Of a stretch of 64,000 bases of DNA, positions 24,297-34,699 are shown piece after piece. The DNA is from Armillaria gallica (taxonomy: Eukaryota; Basidiomycota; Agaricomycetes; Agaricales; Physalacriaceae). Each line of letters begins with the position of its first letter. The first letter of the stretch is position 1. The notes beneath the pieces are model-generated. The model was not told the DNA's origin. It worked only from the letters and a program-made list of their open reading frames with translations, and ran no database searches. The position numbers were made by a program, and so were the translations under genes. Location of the stretch: assembly GCA_037576215.1 (NCBI GenBank), contig JBANDB010000006.1, positions 5,084,001 to 5,148,000 on the forward strand, read 5' to 3'.

Positions 24297-24709
24297 TGTA
24301 AGACCTGAACTTTAATCAAGGGTAAGTAATCGGCTGTATCACGTTCGTACAGTCACCGATTAGTCCCGTGGTGATTAATGATCAAGACTGATGCTTTAGC
24401 GCTTAGCAAGAAGGAATGTGTTTCAGTATGAATAAATGTTAGCTCAAAGCTAGGGAATATACAGCTTTGAGTACACTACTTATATACTAAAGTGAGGGTC
24501 CTAGTAAGTCCTAAAGGCGAGGGTACCATGTTAGAAAGTGAATAAGCCAAATACATGGTAGCCGAGAATAATACATGTCAGTGGAGTGTGACGATGTGAA
24601 GATTTATGAAGACTCTGTGGAGTCGCGGATCTAAAGATAAGATAAGGTAAGCACCAAAGATAAGATAAGATAAGAGGCACTTAGGTAAAGAAATGAATAA
24701 ATCGTAACA
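24297..24709 (-). repeat. 3' LTR of element A
   Basis: 413 bp, TGTTAC...CTTACA in element orientation. It contains clustered GATAAG motifs near the outer end, a TATATAAG box and the TAGCTTTGAGCTAA segment. It abuts the polypurine tract at 24713-24718. Confidence 0.95.
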
Positions 24710-24919
24710 TTACCCCCCTGTTAAGGCAGGTGTCCCAACTGCTGTTAGCTTCAATCCCATCATTACTTTCTCACAATGCTGGACCCAAAGTTAGGGCCAC
24801 AGTCTATCAGTCTGTGATCCTCTTTTCTTTGGTCCCTATACGCAAGGGGCCAAACAAAGAGGAGGAATTTCCGTTTAGGTGGATGTGGAAGAGGTAAGTC
24901 TGGTAAACTTTTCATGCCA

Positions 24920-27900
24920 TCATGGGATTTCAGTTGGTTCGAACAGCGATTTTGTGTCTGTCGAAGGGTCATCGTGGCCACCAAGCCAATCCCAGTCTAG
25001 CTGTTGGTTGTACCACACTTTTTGTCCAGTGAATGGGTCCATATAGGATTGCCAATCTCCTGTTTCATGCTTGGTATGATTCACCTCCTCGGTGAGGTAT
25101 TCGTTGACGAGTTCTTCTGCGTCCATGTCATCCTCCTGTATCCAACTGTTCGATTCTGGTCCGTATCCTTTCCACTTGGTGAAGTAGTCTGTGACCCAGT
25201 GCCATGGTTCTCCGGCTTTTCCCCTGACTTTGCACTCTCTACTGTTGAGGACTTTCTCAACTTCATAGTGTTCCTCACCGTTGATGAGATCTGGTGGTGG
25301 TGGAGGTGGCTGTTCTTGGTTTGGGAATGTGGGTGGTGTGTATGGCGTCAGGAGTATTTCATTGAATACTGGATGGATATGCCAGTTTGTCAGGAGCTTT
25401 AATTTATATGCTGATGCTCCGACCTTTGCGACGATGGAGAATGGACCTGTTCGTTTATCTGCGAGTTTCTTTTTGGGACATGGGAGGCTGAGGTTGGTTG
25501 TGTCAAGCCAAACCTTGTCTCCTACTTGGTATTCAACTGCAGGTCATTTCTTTTTGTCGTATTGGGCTTTCATCTGGTCGGCGGCTTTTTCAAGTGCTTG
25601 CTTTGCTTCAGCATGGATTTTCTGCATCTGTGAAATGAATGTGGTTGAGGCCAGTGTTCTGAAGGGTGCTCGGGGTTTTGCGCCTGGGAGGATTTCAGCA
25701 TTATAGCTGTAGTTAACCTTGAAGGGACTTTTGCCCGTAGCGGAATGGGTGCAGTTGTTGTGAGCGAAAGCCGCAAGGGAGAGCCATTCAACCCAGTCGT
25801 TCTGGAGATGATTGACAAAGATCCAGAGGTATTTCTCAACCTCCTGATTAACTCGTTCAGTCTGTCCATCAGTCTGTGGGTGATAGGTGGTGGATATGTT
25901 TGCCTTAATCTGGAGCAAGTCATAAAGGTCTTTCATGAACTTGGATATGAAGACGGTGCCTCGGTCAGAGATGATGACCTGTGGCATTCCATGCTTGGTG
26001 TATACTTCGTCGCATAGGATCTTGGCCCACCCTTCCGATGACAGCTCTGTGGTACATGCTATTGGTATGATTTCCTTAGAGAATCGGTCGACGATCATTA
26101 AGATAGCGTCAAAGCCGTTGCACTTTGGTAAACCAGTGACCATGTCTATGGAGATATGAGTCCATGGTCAGGAGGGTATGGTGTTAGGATGAAGGGGTGC
26201 TGCTTTCGCTTGCATGCTTGACTTGGTTCATTGACATGTTTCGCAGGCGTGGACATAGTTTTCTATATCCTTCTTCATTCTAGGCCACCAATATTCTCAT
26301 AAGACAAGTTCTTTAGTCTTTTCAATGCCAGGATGTCCCACCGTGATGTGGTCATGAAATACTGCGATGATTTCTCCTCGTAACGCATGGTCTTGGGGAA
26401 TATAGATATGGGAATCGTAATAGATTAACCCATCATCTAGCTTCATCCCTTGATCATGGTTGAGAGACGCGGAGACATTCTTGTCCCATCAGTGGTGGTC
26501 AAGCGTGGCTTGCTTGATCTTGGTATGGATTTCCTCGATCGTGGGCATGACTAGTGCCCAGAAGTGCTCGGGTTTGAGGACTGTAACCTCATTGTTGTCC
26601 TCCTTTCCTTGTTCGTGGTCTGCTCGTCGGCTTAGTAGGTCAGCCTTCTTGTTTGCTGGTCCCGGTTTGTGGTGCAGTGAGAAATGGTATTCGGCAAGCT
26701 CAGTTACCCAACGCGCTTGGTGTCGGTTGAGCTTTTGGGGCTTTCAGAAATACTGCAGATTTTGATGATCTGTCCATATCTCGAAGTCCTGAGCTGCACC
26801 CATTAGGTAGTGCCTCCACTCGTCCAGGGCTAGCATGATTGCCAGCAGTTCTTTGTCATAAATTTCATAATTTCGTTCTGTAACTGTGAGGGACTTGGAT
26901 AGAAACGCGACTGAGTGCCATTTTCCATCCTGTTCCTGCAACAGTACTGTGCCTATCACTCCTTTGCTTGCCTCCGCCTCTACACGGAACTTGCCTTCCT
27001 CGGTGGGTATTGCCAGTACCACTTCTTCAGCCAGCAGTCTTTTCAACTTGTTGAATGCATCCTGTTGTGCTTTTCCTCACTTCCATGGATCGTTTCTGGT
27101 CAGCTGTGTCATAGGTTTGACGACCTTGCTGTATCCTTTGATGAAACATCTGTAGAAGTTGGTAAAGCCTAAGAACGACTGGAGTTGTACTTTCTTGGCT
27201 GGCACAGGCCACTCTGCTATTCCTGCAATCTTGACTGGATCCATGCAAATGCTTCCTTCGCTGATGATTACTCCAAGATACTCTGTTTCCAAGGTTTCGA
27301 ACTCGCATTTCTCTACTTTAAGGAATAGCTTGTTCTTTCGGAGGAGTCTTAGAACTTCGCATGTGATGCAACGATGGTCTTCCTTGGTTTTGGACATGAT
27401 CAGGATGTCGTCAAGGTACACGGTGACGCTTCCTGATGCAATGAGATCCTTGAAGATGTCATTCATCATCCATTGAAAGGTGGCAGGTGAATTGGTAAGC
27501 CCGAAGAACATAACCATGGGTTCGAACAACCCTCGATTAGTTCTGAACACCACCTTCCATTCGTCGCCACTCTTGATGCGTACATTGTTGTATCCCCATC
27601 GAACGTCAAGCTTGAAAAAGTACTTGGCCTCTCGCAGTTTATCCATTAGCTCCAAGATGAGCAGAAGCAGGTATCGATTCTTTATTGTCATCTCATTAAG
27701 CTTTCGATAATCTTGTACTGGTTGCAGCTTGCCATCCTTTTTCTTAACAAAGAAGAAAGGTGAAGCCATAGGTGACTTGGAGGGCTGTATTCGTCCACTC
27801 GAGAGGTTCTCGTCCAAGAACTTGTCGAGTTCCGCTTGCTCGTTCCGGTTAAGAGGGTAGACCTTGCAGTCTAGATTGGCGCTTGCATTTGGAGTGAGTT

Positions 27901-28600
27901 TGATGGCGTGATCCCATGTCTTTGGCTCGGGAAGTTCATCGAAACTATCCTTATCGAATAGGTCGCTGAAATCCCAACACCATTCTGGGACCATTTCTTC
28001 GAACGTCTTGGTATCCTTGTCTGCATTGGCCGCGGCAGCTAAGTCATTGGCATGATGAGTGCATATGAGGATGGCCTGCATAAAATCTATTGCAAGAATG
28101 ATATCTCCCTCTTCCAGCTCTTCGTCCCACTTGTCGTCGGGATCTGCATCGGGCAGTACGAATGGGTTCTTGTAGCATTTGCACCGTGCAAATGTTAATC
28201 CTCCTGTTTTCCAATTGATGATCGGATTATGCTGGGCTAACCAATCGTGACTGAGGAAGATCTGTTTATCACTGAGATCGGTTATGGCTAGATCTATTCG
28301 TTCTGAATGATCTCCGATTTTGAGCTCGATCTCAGCGTATTTGGTAATTGATCCTCCTTGGTTCCTGGTTCCATCGGCATTATAGACCAGGATTGGTGCG
28401 GCAGTCACTTGAGTTGGAATGTTGTACTGTTCAATGAACTTTTGGTTGATGGTGCTACTGGTGCATCCGCTGTCTACCAACACAGCTGTGGAGATTTTGG
28501 GAATGGTTCCCGGTGTTCCGATTTTGATGGGGATAACTAGGTCCTTCCCTTTCCCGCTTAGTGCGCTGATATATCACTTTGGTTGTCATAGTTCCTCAAG
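24920..28600 (-). pseudogene. Element A pol: protease, RT, RNase H, integrase, chromodomain
   Basis: Reading leftwards from about 28500: aspartic protease motif LVDSGCTSS; reverse transcriptase with a catalytic YLDDIL motif (near 27420); RNase H region with VEAEASKGVIG and KELLAIMLALDEW; integrase with DRFSKEIIP, HPQTDGQTERVNQEVEKYL and an AHNN segment; and a C-terminal chromodomain (FTKWKGYGPESNSWI) ending in EPTEIP at 24920. Stops and frame changes lie around 28577, 27078, 26740, 26180 and 25540. The chromodomain places it with chromoviruses, which target heterochromatin (family knowledge). Confidence 0.9.
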
Positions 28601-29686
28601 CCACCAAAGCGCATTAATTCGCTCCATCCCCCTCATTGCTTCGATCATTGAGTCAACTACCTCCTCCACGTGCGCTTTGTGAATCCAATTTTTTAGGATT
28701 GCCTTGGCCTCCGACTCCATTCGCGCTTCTACCACTCCGCGTAGAGTCCACTCAGCTCCAAATAGTTTAAGCCATTCATTATAGGTCTCTCCGCTGGTAT
28801 AGGTGCACAAGAGTTGCAGGGCCTCTTCAACCTTCACATCGACCTGTGGGGGCTCGACTACCATTGGTGAGGTCACTGCAGTTTCTAAAGGGGGTATTAA
28901 TTTAGCGTTCTTGCTCATCATGAAACTTGTAATGTCCTCATCGTCAGGTACTTCTTCAATAAAAGCTACCTGATGCCTCCTTTTCACTGCCTGGGCACTA
29001 GCAGCTTCCTGTCCTGCGGCTTTCTGGTCGGTTGTGGAACGGGAGGTGCGTTTCTTGAAGGTGCCGTCTCATAGAGAGACAGCAGGTTGAGCTGATGCCG
29101 TCAAGTGACAGTCGCTTTCACCTGTTTCCTTTGAGCCCGTCACTGTGATGGATGGGACCCTTGTTTCATTCGGTGTTCCCCCTTCGTCGAGTCGCCCTTC
29201 GTCACAACAGGCATTGGCAACTAGTCGGGGGCCCTTACTCGACTCCGGTTCATCCTCAATCTTCATGGCATCCTTGGCTGTCGCCAAAGCCCCTTGGTGT
29301 ATAAGGGATTTAGACTTTGGTAGCTGTATGGTGTTCTCTTTTACCAGAGGAGGTTTCGCCGTAGCTATTCCCTCAAAACTCCCAGCGAGGCTGGGACTCT
29401 GTAGAGCCGCTTTGTCAGGGGGGGCGCTATGCACTTGTTCCCCTGCCCCATCCGGTCTATCCGTTATGATGGGTGTCACTATGGTAGGTGACTTGTCGTT
29501 CAATGCTTTTGCCCATGATGGGTTACTTGCCAAACGTTTAGTCATTGGTAGCCTGACTACCACGACATCTGGTACTGGGATTTGATTCTTGCTTAGTTTC
29601 TGGTCTGATTGTGAAGTCATGGGTATATTCGAATGCACGGTAGATACTACAGGTCTATAAGTACATGAGATATTTGTGATAGGCAT
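28586..29686 (-). pseudogene. Element A spacer region between gag and protease
   Basis: Two open stretches (28987-28586, 29686-29069) are homologous to element B 33431-34810. They share segments such as EEVPDDEDITSFMM, EWLKLFGAEWTLRGVV and KAILKNWIHK. They form a low-complexity, Pro/Thr/Ser-rich linker, then a compact globular stretch before the protease. No catalytic motif is visible. Confidence 0.7.
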
Positions 29687-29727
29687 ACTAGCTGAAACTA
29701 AGTCCTTGGCCGAGTAAGTTGAATCAT

Positions 29728-30378
29728 TTACTTCTCGGCATCCTCTTTTACCTCCTCAATCATTGAGAGGTTTTCCATAGTTGGGTGGTGGTCCCAATAA
29801 GTATTGAAGTGTTGTAATGCCTCTTCCCAGGTTTTTAGCGCATTAGGGCAGTCACGCTTGAAGTGGCCCTTTTTGCCACATCGGAAGCATACTGATGCTG
29901 CCCTGGCTGCATCAACATCCATTGGCACGCTGCGTCCTCCGTAAGTTGTCCCTGTAGCTGTCGTCGTTGACGGTACAGGTGCTGCTGTTTGACTACCCCT
30001 AGCAGGCGTAGTCGTCTTCTGTGTCTGTGGTTGGGATGGGGCTGTTGTAGTTCCTTCTGCCTGCTTGAGGCACCAGTTGTAATCAATCTGGAGTAGGCGA
30101 GCCTTCCAGCCTTCGTAGTCAGTTGGCACTTCTCCATCAGCCGAGTATATAGTATTTTTACTTGTCTGGCAGGCGGCCTTCTTGACTTGATGGAGCATAA
30201 CTTGGTCGTTATTGCATACTCCAGCATGGTAGGCTAGTTCTTCGAATAGCTGGAAGAACTTGTCACTGTCCTTCTGGTCCGCTTGCCTCAGCTTCTCCCA
30301 CTGCGCATACTTTAGCTGCGCATTGGCATCCTTCCAGAATCTTTTTCTGAGTTCCAACTTGAAATCTTCATAGGATGG
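29728..30378 (-). pseudogene. Element A gag, 3' part with zinc knuckle
   Basis: Nucleocapsid part of Gag: a capsid-like stretch (YAQWEKLRQADQKDSDKFFQ, HAGVCNNDQVMLHQ) and a complete CCHC zinc knuckle CFRCGKKGHFKRDC. It continues across the inserted element B into 39564-41190: EEQLY on that side joins PSYEDFK here once one copy of the GTATA duplication is removed. Confidence 0.92.
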
Positions 30379-30383
30379 GTATA

Positions 30384-30866
30384 TGTTACGATTTATTCAT
30401 TTTCTTGGCATCTTATCTTATCTCAGGAAGATAAGATAAGATGCTTACTCACCACATTCCTTAGATCCGCGACTCCCGGGGAGTCTTCATAAATCTTCAC
30501 ATCGCTAACACGTCACGCTCGGTCGACGTGTAGGCGACACGTACTCAACACGACTTAACACGTCTTGAGCACATCTTATTCTCAGCTACCGTGTACTTGG
30601 CTTATTCACTTTCTAACACAGTAGCCTCATCTTAGTACCTTTTACGGACCCTGACTTTAGTATATAAGTAGCTTACTCAAAGCCTGTATTTCCCTAGCTT
30701 TGAGCTAAAGTTTATTCATACCGACACACTCCTTAAACTGCTTCTCTCTTGCTAAGAGCTCCTAAAGTGAGTCTTGGGCATCAATCATATACAAGGGCTA
30801 GACGGTGACTGTATGAACGCGATACAGCCAATCTATTCACCTTTTGGTTGGAGTTCGGGTCTTACA
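30384..30866 (+). repeat. 5' LTR of element B
   Basis: Contains a perfect 13-bp inverted repeat of GATA motifs (30411-30423 and 30429-30441, spacer 5 nt), a TATATAAG box at 30661-30668, and TAGCTTTGAGCTAA at 30695-30708, about 35 nt downstream of the TATA box where transcription should begin. Confidence 0.96.
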
Positions 30867-30867
30867 A

Positions 30868-30881
30868 TTAGCTCAAAGCTA
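30868..30881 (+). other. Self-complementary primer-binding site of element B
   Basis: TTAGCTCAAAGCTA starts one base after the 5' LTR and is the exact reverse complement of 30695-30708 inside the LTR, near the predicted 5' end of the transcript. This is the Tf1-type arrangement, in which the 5' end of the element's own RNA folds onto the primer-binding site and primes reverse transcription in place of a tRNA. Confidence 0.8.
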
Positions 30882-30910
30882 ACCAGCTATCGTTTGCTAG
30901 AACACTGCCC

Positions 30911-31117
30911 ATGGAAAACGACGATGCTTGGATTATAGCAATCGCACTAGGAATACCAAGCGCCACTCTCGTTTCCATCGCCCTCATTCTTGCGGTCAGG
31001 TTTCGCTATAGGACAAGGCAACTACAGCATCGACGACAAAAAGAGGAACATAGAATCACCCCCTCGGTCATCACAAACAACTCCAATGGCATCCCGCTCG
31101 AGCAGCAGCCACCCTGA
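30911..31117 (+). CDS. Element B leader ORF with transmembrane segment
   Basis: Starts MENDDAWII at the first ATG after the primer-binding site and holds a ~23-residue hydrophobic helix (IALGIPSATLVSIALILAV) followed by basic RFRYRTR, as in a signal anchor. It stops after 68 codons at TGA, where element A has CAA (QQPPQIF) and stays open for 171 codons. It overlaps the gag frame, which has its own ATG (MASRSSSSHP) at 31085. It is conserved in A (40841-41356), so it is probably a real product, perhaps read first with gag reached by leaky scanning or frameshifting (inference). Confidence 0.55.
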   Translation: MENDDAWIIAIALGIPSATLVSIALILAVRFRYRTRQLQHRRQKEEHRITPSVITNNSNGIPLEQQPP

Positions 31118-33316
31118 CTCTTCACACCCATACCACGGCAACCGATCCCAATCAACCAGTTCGTTGGGCCAGGAATCGACCAAACAGAGATGGACGATAC
31201 TGAGCAGGCTCCTCCCGACATCCCGGAGAGAAGCACTCCGACCCCTCCCAGAAGGCGACCGGCCAGTGTCGACATCACCGCCAAACATCCCGCTTCCTAT
31301 TATGCCTCGTTTGTCCCTCGAACTCCCTCACCCGACAATGACCCCCGAATCGCCACCGGTAGGAGGAGACGCGACATAGGCCGCAACAGATGACCCAACA
31401 GCCCAGCAGCCAATAACCACGATAGGACTGATGGGCACTCTGCTTCACCACCCAATGCCGGTATCACTCCCGAGGAGTTCTGGGATAACTTCGACGTCCC
31501 CTACAGCGCCTTCTTCCCGGCGTGCGATGCCCCTTCGCCCGAGCACCGTACACCCCAAGGAAGGTTCAGAACAACCCTTACCACGTGGGACGTCCCCGTT
31601 CAGACCTGAGAGTCGACACTCGAGCCTGTACACATCGAGGAACCCGTCGCCGGCCCCTCTAATCCCATGCCACCAAGGCGAAGCGGCTGGCGAGCACAGC
31701 CGAGAAGATCCACGCACCGACTCCCTCGAGCAAGTGCTTGGGAGCAGCTCGCCCAGCGATTCCGAGAGCGACCACAGCCACCGCCCGAGCTCTCGAGTCC
31801 ACCAGAGGAGCTCAGTGAGTCGACCACCGTCGGTGGACCACCACCGCACCGCCCCCCTACCCCGTTCCGACTCACCATCGATGGGATCCCCGAGTCGACC
31901 TCCGAGCAGACGCGCAATAACAGCCCCTACTACCCCAGTGATGACAACACTGATTGACGCCATCAATTTCTATAACAAAACAGATGATGACCCCACAGTC
32001 CCTACTCCCGCTATATTAAGGCAAGCAACATTTTTGAACTTATATAACTATTTCGCCTTCGAGTTATCATTTTCCACGGTATGGGGAGAGTCCCTAGCCG
32101 GGAACGATTATTTTATGAAAAGGAACAGAGGTCTCCCAGCCGACGAGATTCTACAGTACGAGGCGGAACGGAATGCTCGCGCCTTGTGGAATTCCGTACA
32201 CCCAGACGCCATGATCGAGGAATGGCCCAGGTACGAAGAAGCCGCACGAGAGATCGAGGTCCAGGACCCCCTGCCAGATGAGCCCCCAGTAGCGCCTCCC
32301 CGAGTTACTAACACTTTCGCCTACGCGACAAGAATGGCAGCACCAGGAACGTATACACCTGGGTACCTACCATTCACCGGGGCAAACGGTGACAGTGGAG
32401 GCGGCGGGCAGCCAGCTCAGCCACCTCCCACACCCGCTGTACGAGTAATGCTTCCACGATTCCCAGCACCGCCAGAAATGCCAGACCCACCCATACCTTG
32501 GGAATTGCAAGCTGGAGCGATAGCCCCCTATGACGACTTCAAGCCAAAAATCTTGAAAGAAGTCGACAATTTCTCAGGGGACTCAGACAACATCGCTCGC
32601 TTCTTCCTAAAGTGCGAGCTGCACTTCGACGTCTTTAACCGGCATTTCCACCAACACCCGCACAAGGTCGTCTTCTGCGTCTCCCGACTCACAGGAGATG
32701 CCGAAAGGTGGTGGCAATTATGCGCCAAGGTCATAGGAAAGACAGGGAACGGCGAGCAGCAGTACCCAACCTACGAGGAGTTCCAGTCAGAACTCAATAA
32801 AAGGTTTTGGAAGGATGCTGACTCACAGATAAAGTACGCGCAGTGGGAGAGGCTAAAGCAGTCGGAACACAAGGACGGCAACAAGTTCTTCCAACTATTT
32901 GAAGAATTGGCCTACCACGCTGGAGTATGCAATAACGACCAGGTAATGCTCCACCAGATCAAGAAAGCCGCCCGACAGACAAGTAAAAACACCATATACT
33001 CGTCAGATGGGGACGTACCAACCGACTACCCAGCGTGGAAAGCTCGCCTCCTCCAGGTAGATCTCAATTGGTGCCTCAAACAGGCAGGAGGAACGACAGG
33101 GCTCATAGCCCGACCACAGAAGGTAACCACGCCTGTACAGGGTGGTTACACCAAGGCCCCTGTGCCGACAACGACGATGGCCACAGGGACGACTTATGGA
33201 GGACACAGACAACCGATGAATATCGGCAAGGCTACGGCAGACACGGTATGCTTTGGATGTGGCAAGAAAGGCCACTTCAAGTGAGACTGCCCTACCGCGC
33301 CCAGAACCCGAGCTGA
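31085..33316 (+). pseudogene. Element B gag
   Basis: A Ser/Pro/Arg-rich N-terminal half, then the capsid region (FSGDSDNIARFFLKCELHFD, FQLFEELAYHAGVCNNDQ) and a zinc knuckle. One stop (TAG near 31377; TGG in element A) lies in the variable half. The CCHC knuckle is cut by TGA at 33282-33284, where element A has an arginine codon (GHFK-R-DC). A CGA-to-TGA change at a CpG would explain it. Confidence 0.88.
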
Positions 33317-33430
33317 GTCTTTGCGACGTGCAAATACTTACTGGGATATCAAGGAAGGCCTCTCAACAATTGAGGAGGTAAAAGAAACCGCCGTCTAGAT
33401 AACGATTCGATCTATTCGGCGACTCAGGAC

Positions 33431-34651
33431 TTGGATTCGGCTGGTACGCCATTCTCACTTTACTCATGTACTTATACATCACCTGTAGTAACCACCGCGC
33501 ATTCAAATATACCCACGACTTCGCAACCAGACCAGAAACCAAGGAAGAATCACCCAGAAGGACCTAACGAAGTCCAACTTACGCCTAACAAAGCGACCCT
33601 TTTAGGAACGAGCACGGTAGTCACAGAGCTATCGGTTCGATGCCCGACGAGTAACCTATTGCAGGCGAAAGTCCGAGGCGATAAGTCACCCACCATAGTG
33701 ACACCCATCATAACGGCGAAACACCAGTCGAGGCCTTCCCTAGGGGAGCCCCAAGCCGCAGTGACGAATGTTCGACCGGATGGGGCAGGAGAGCAGACAG
33801 CTACGCTCCCGCATAAACATCCTCTGCCTGAAATTGCAGCTCTATGGAGTCCCTGCCGCGCAGGGAGCTTCGAGGGAATAGCTACGGCGAAACCTCCTCT
33901 GGTAAAAGAGACTTGCGCACAGGCTGCAGAGTGTAAATCCCACGACGGGGCTCTGATGACAGCAACGGAGGCCAGCTCCCGTAACACTGGATTTATGAAA
34001 GCTAAGGACGACCACAAAGGCGACTTAGGATCTATGAAAGCTAAGGGCGACATAGTCGACTTAGGATCTACGGATGAGGCCACGAATGACACAGATCGTG
34101 ACGCCAAGACTCTGAATGCGGACGCTGAGGGAGGGATCTATTTGCCCTCCATCCTGAAGAACCAAGAGGACGAACCGGAGTCGGGTAAGTGCCCCCAATC
34201 AGTTGCCAACGCCTATCGAGACGCAGGGCGACCCAACAAAGGGGGAACGCCGAATGAAACGAGGGTCCCGGTCATCACAGAGACGGGCCCGAAGGAACTA
34301 GGTAAAGGCGACCACTCGTCGACGGTAAGAAGCGCAGGCAATCGTCGTCTAGTGGTGACAGCCCAGCCTGCTGTCCCTTCACGGGACAGCGCCTTCGAGG
34401 AAAGCGCCTCCCGTTCCACGACCGACCAGAAAGCCGCAGGTTTGGAAGCTGCTAGCGCCCAGGCAGTGCAAAGAGGGCATCAGGTAGCTACTTTGGAAGA
34501 AGTACCTGATTACGAGGACATTACCAGTTTCATGATGAACAAGAACGCTAACTTAACCCCTTTAGACTTAGAAAATGCGGTGACCTCACCGACGGTAGTT
34601 ATGCCCGTATGGGGTAACGCGAAGGTTGAAGAGGCCCCACAACTGTCCTGA
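33431..34651 (+). pseudogene. Element B spacer ORF between gag and protease
   Basis: A 406-codon open stretch rich in Thr, Ala, Asp and Lys, containing short near-repeats (KAKDDHKGDLGSM, KAKGDIVDLGST) and the conserved EEVPDYEDITSFMM segment. It is homologous to element A 28586-29686. The frame closes at TGA (34649-34651) where A reads a cysteine codon, then continues to the protease. No domain recognised; probably the N-terminal part of Pol. Confidence 0.65.
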
Positions 34652-34699
34652 ACCTATACAAAGGGACAGACCTATAGAGAATGGCTCAGACCATTCGGA

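Noticed and set aside
31445..31966. Long minus-strand frames across element B gag
   Set aside because: Shadows of the Ser/Pro/Arg-rich gag coding strand.
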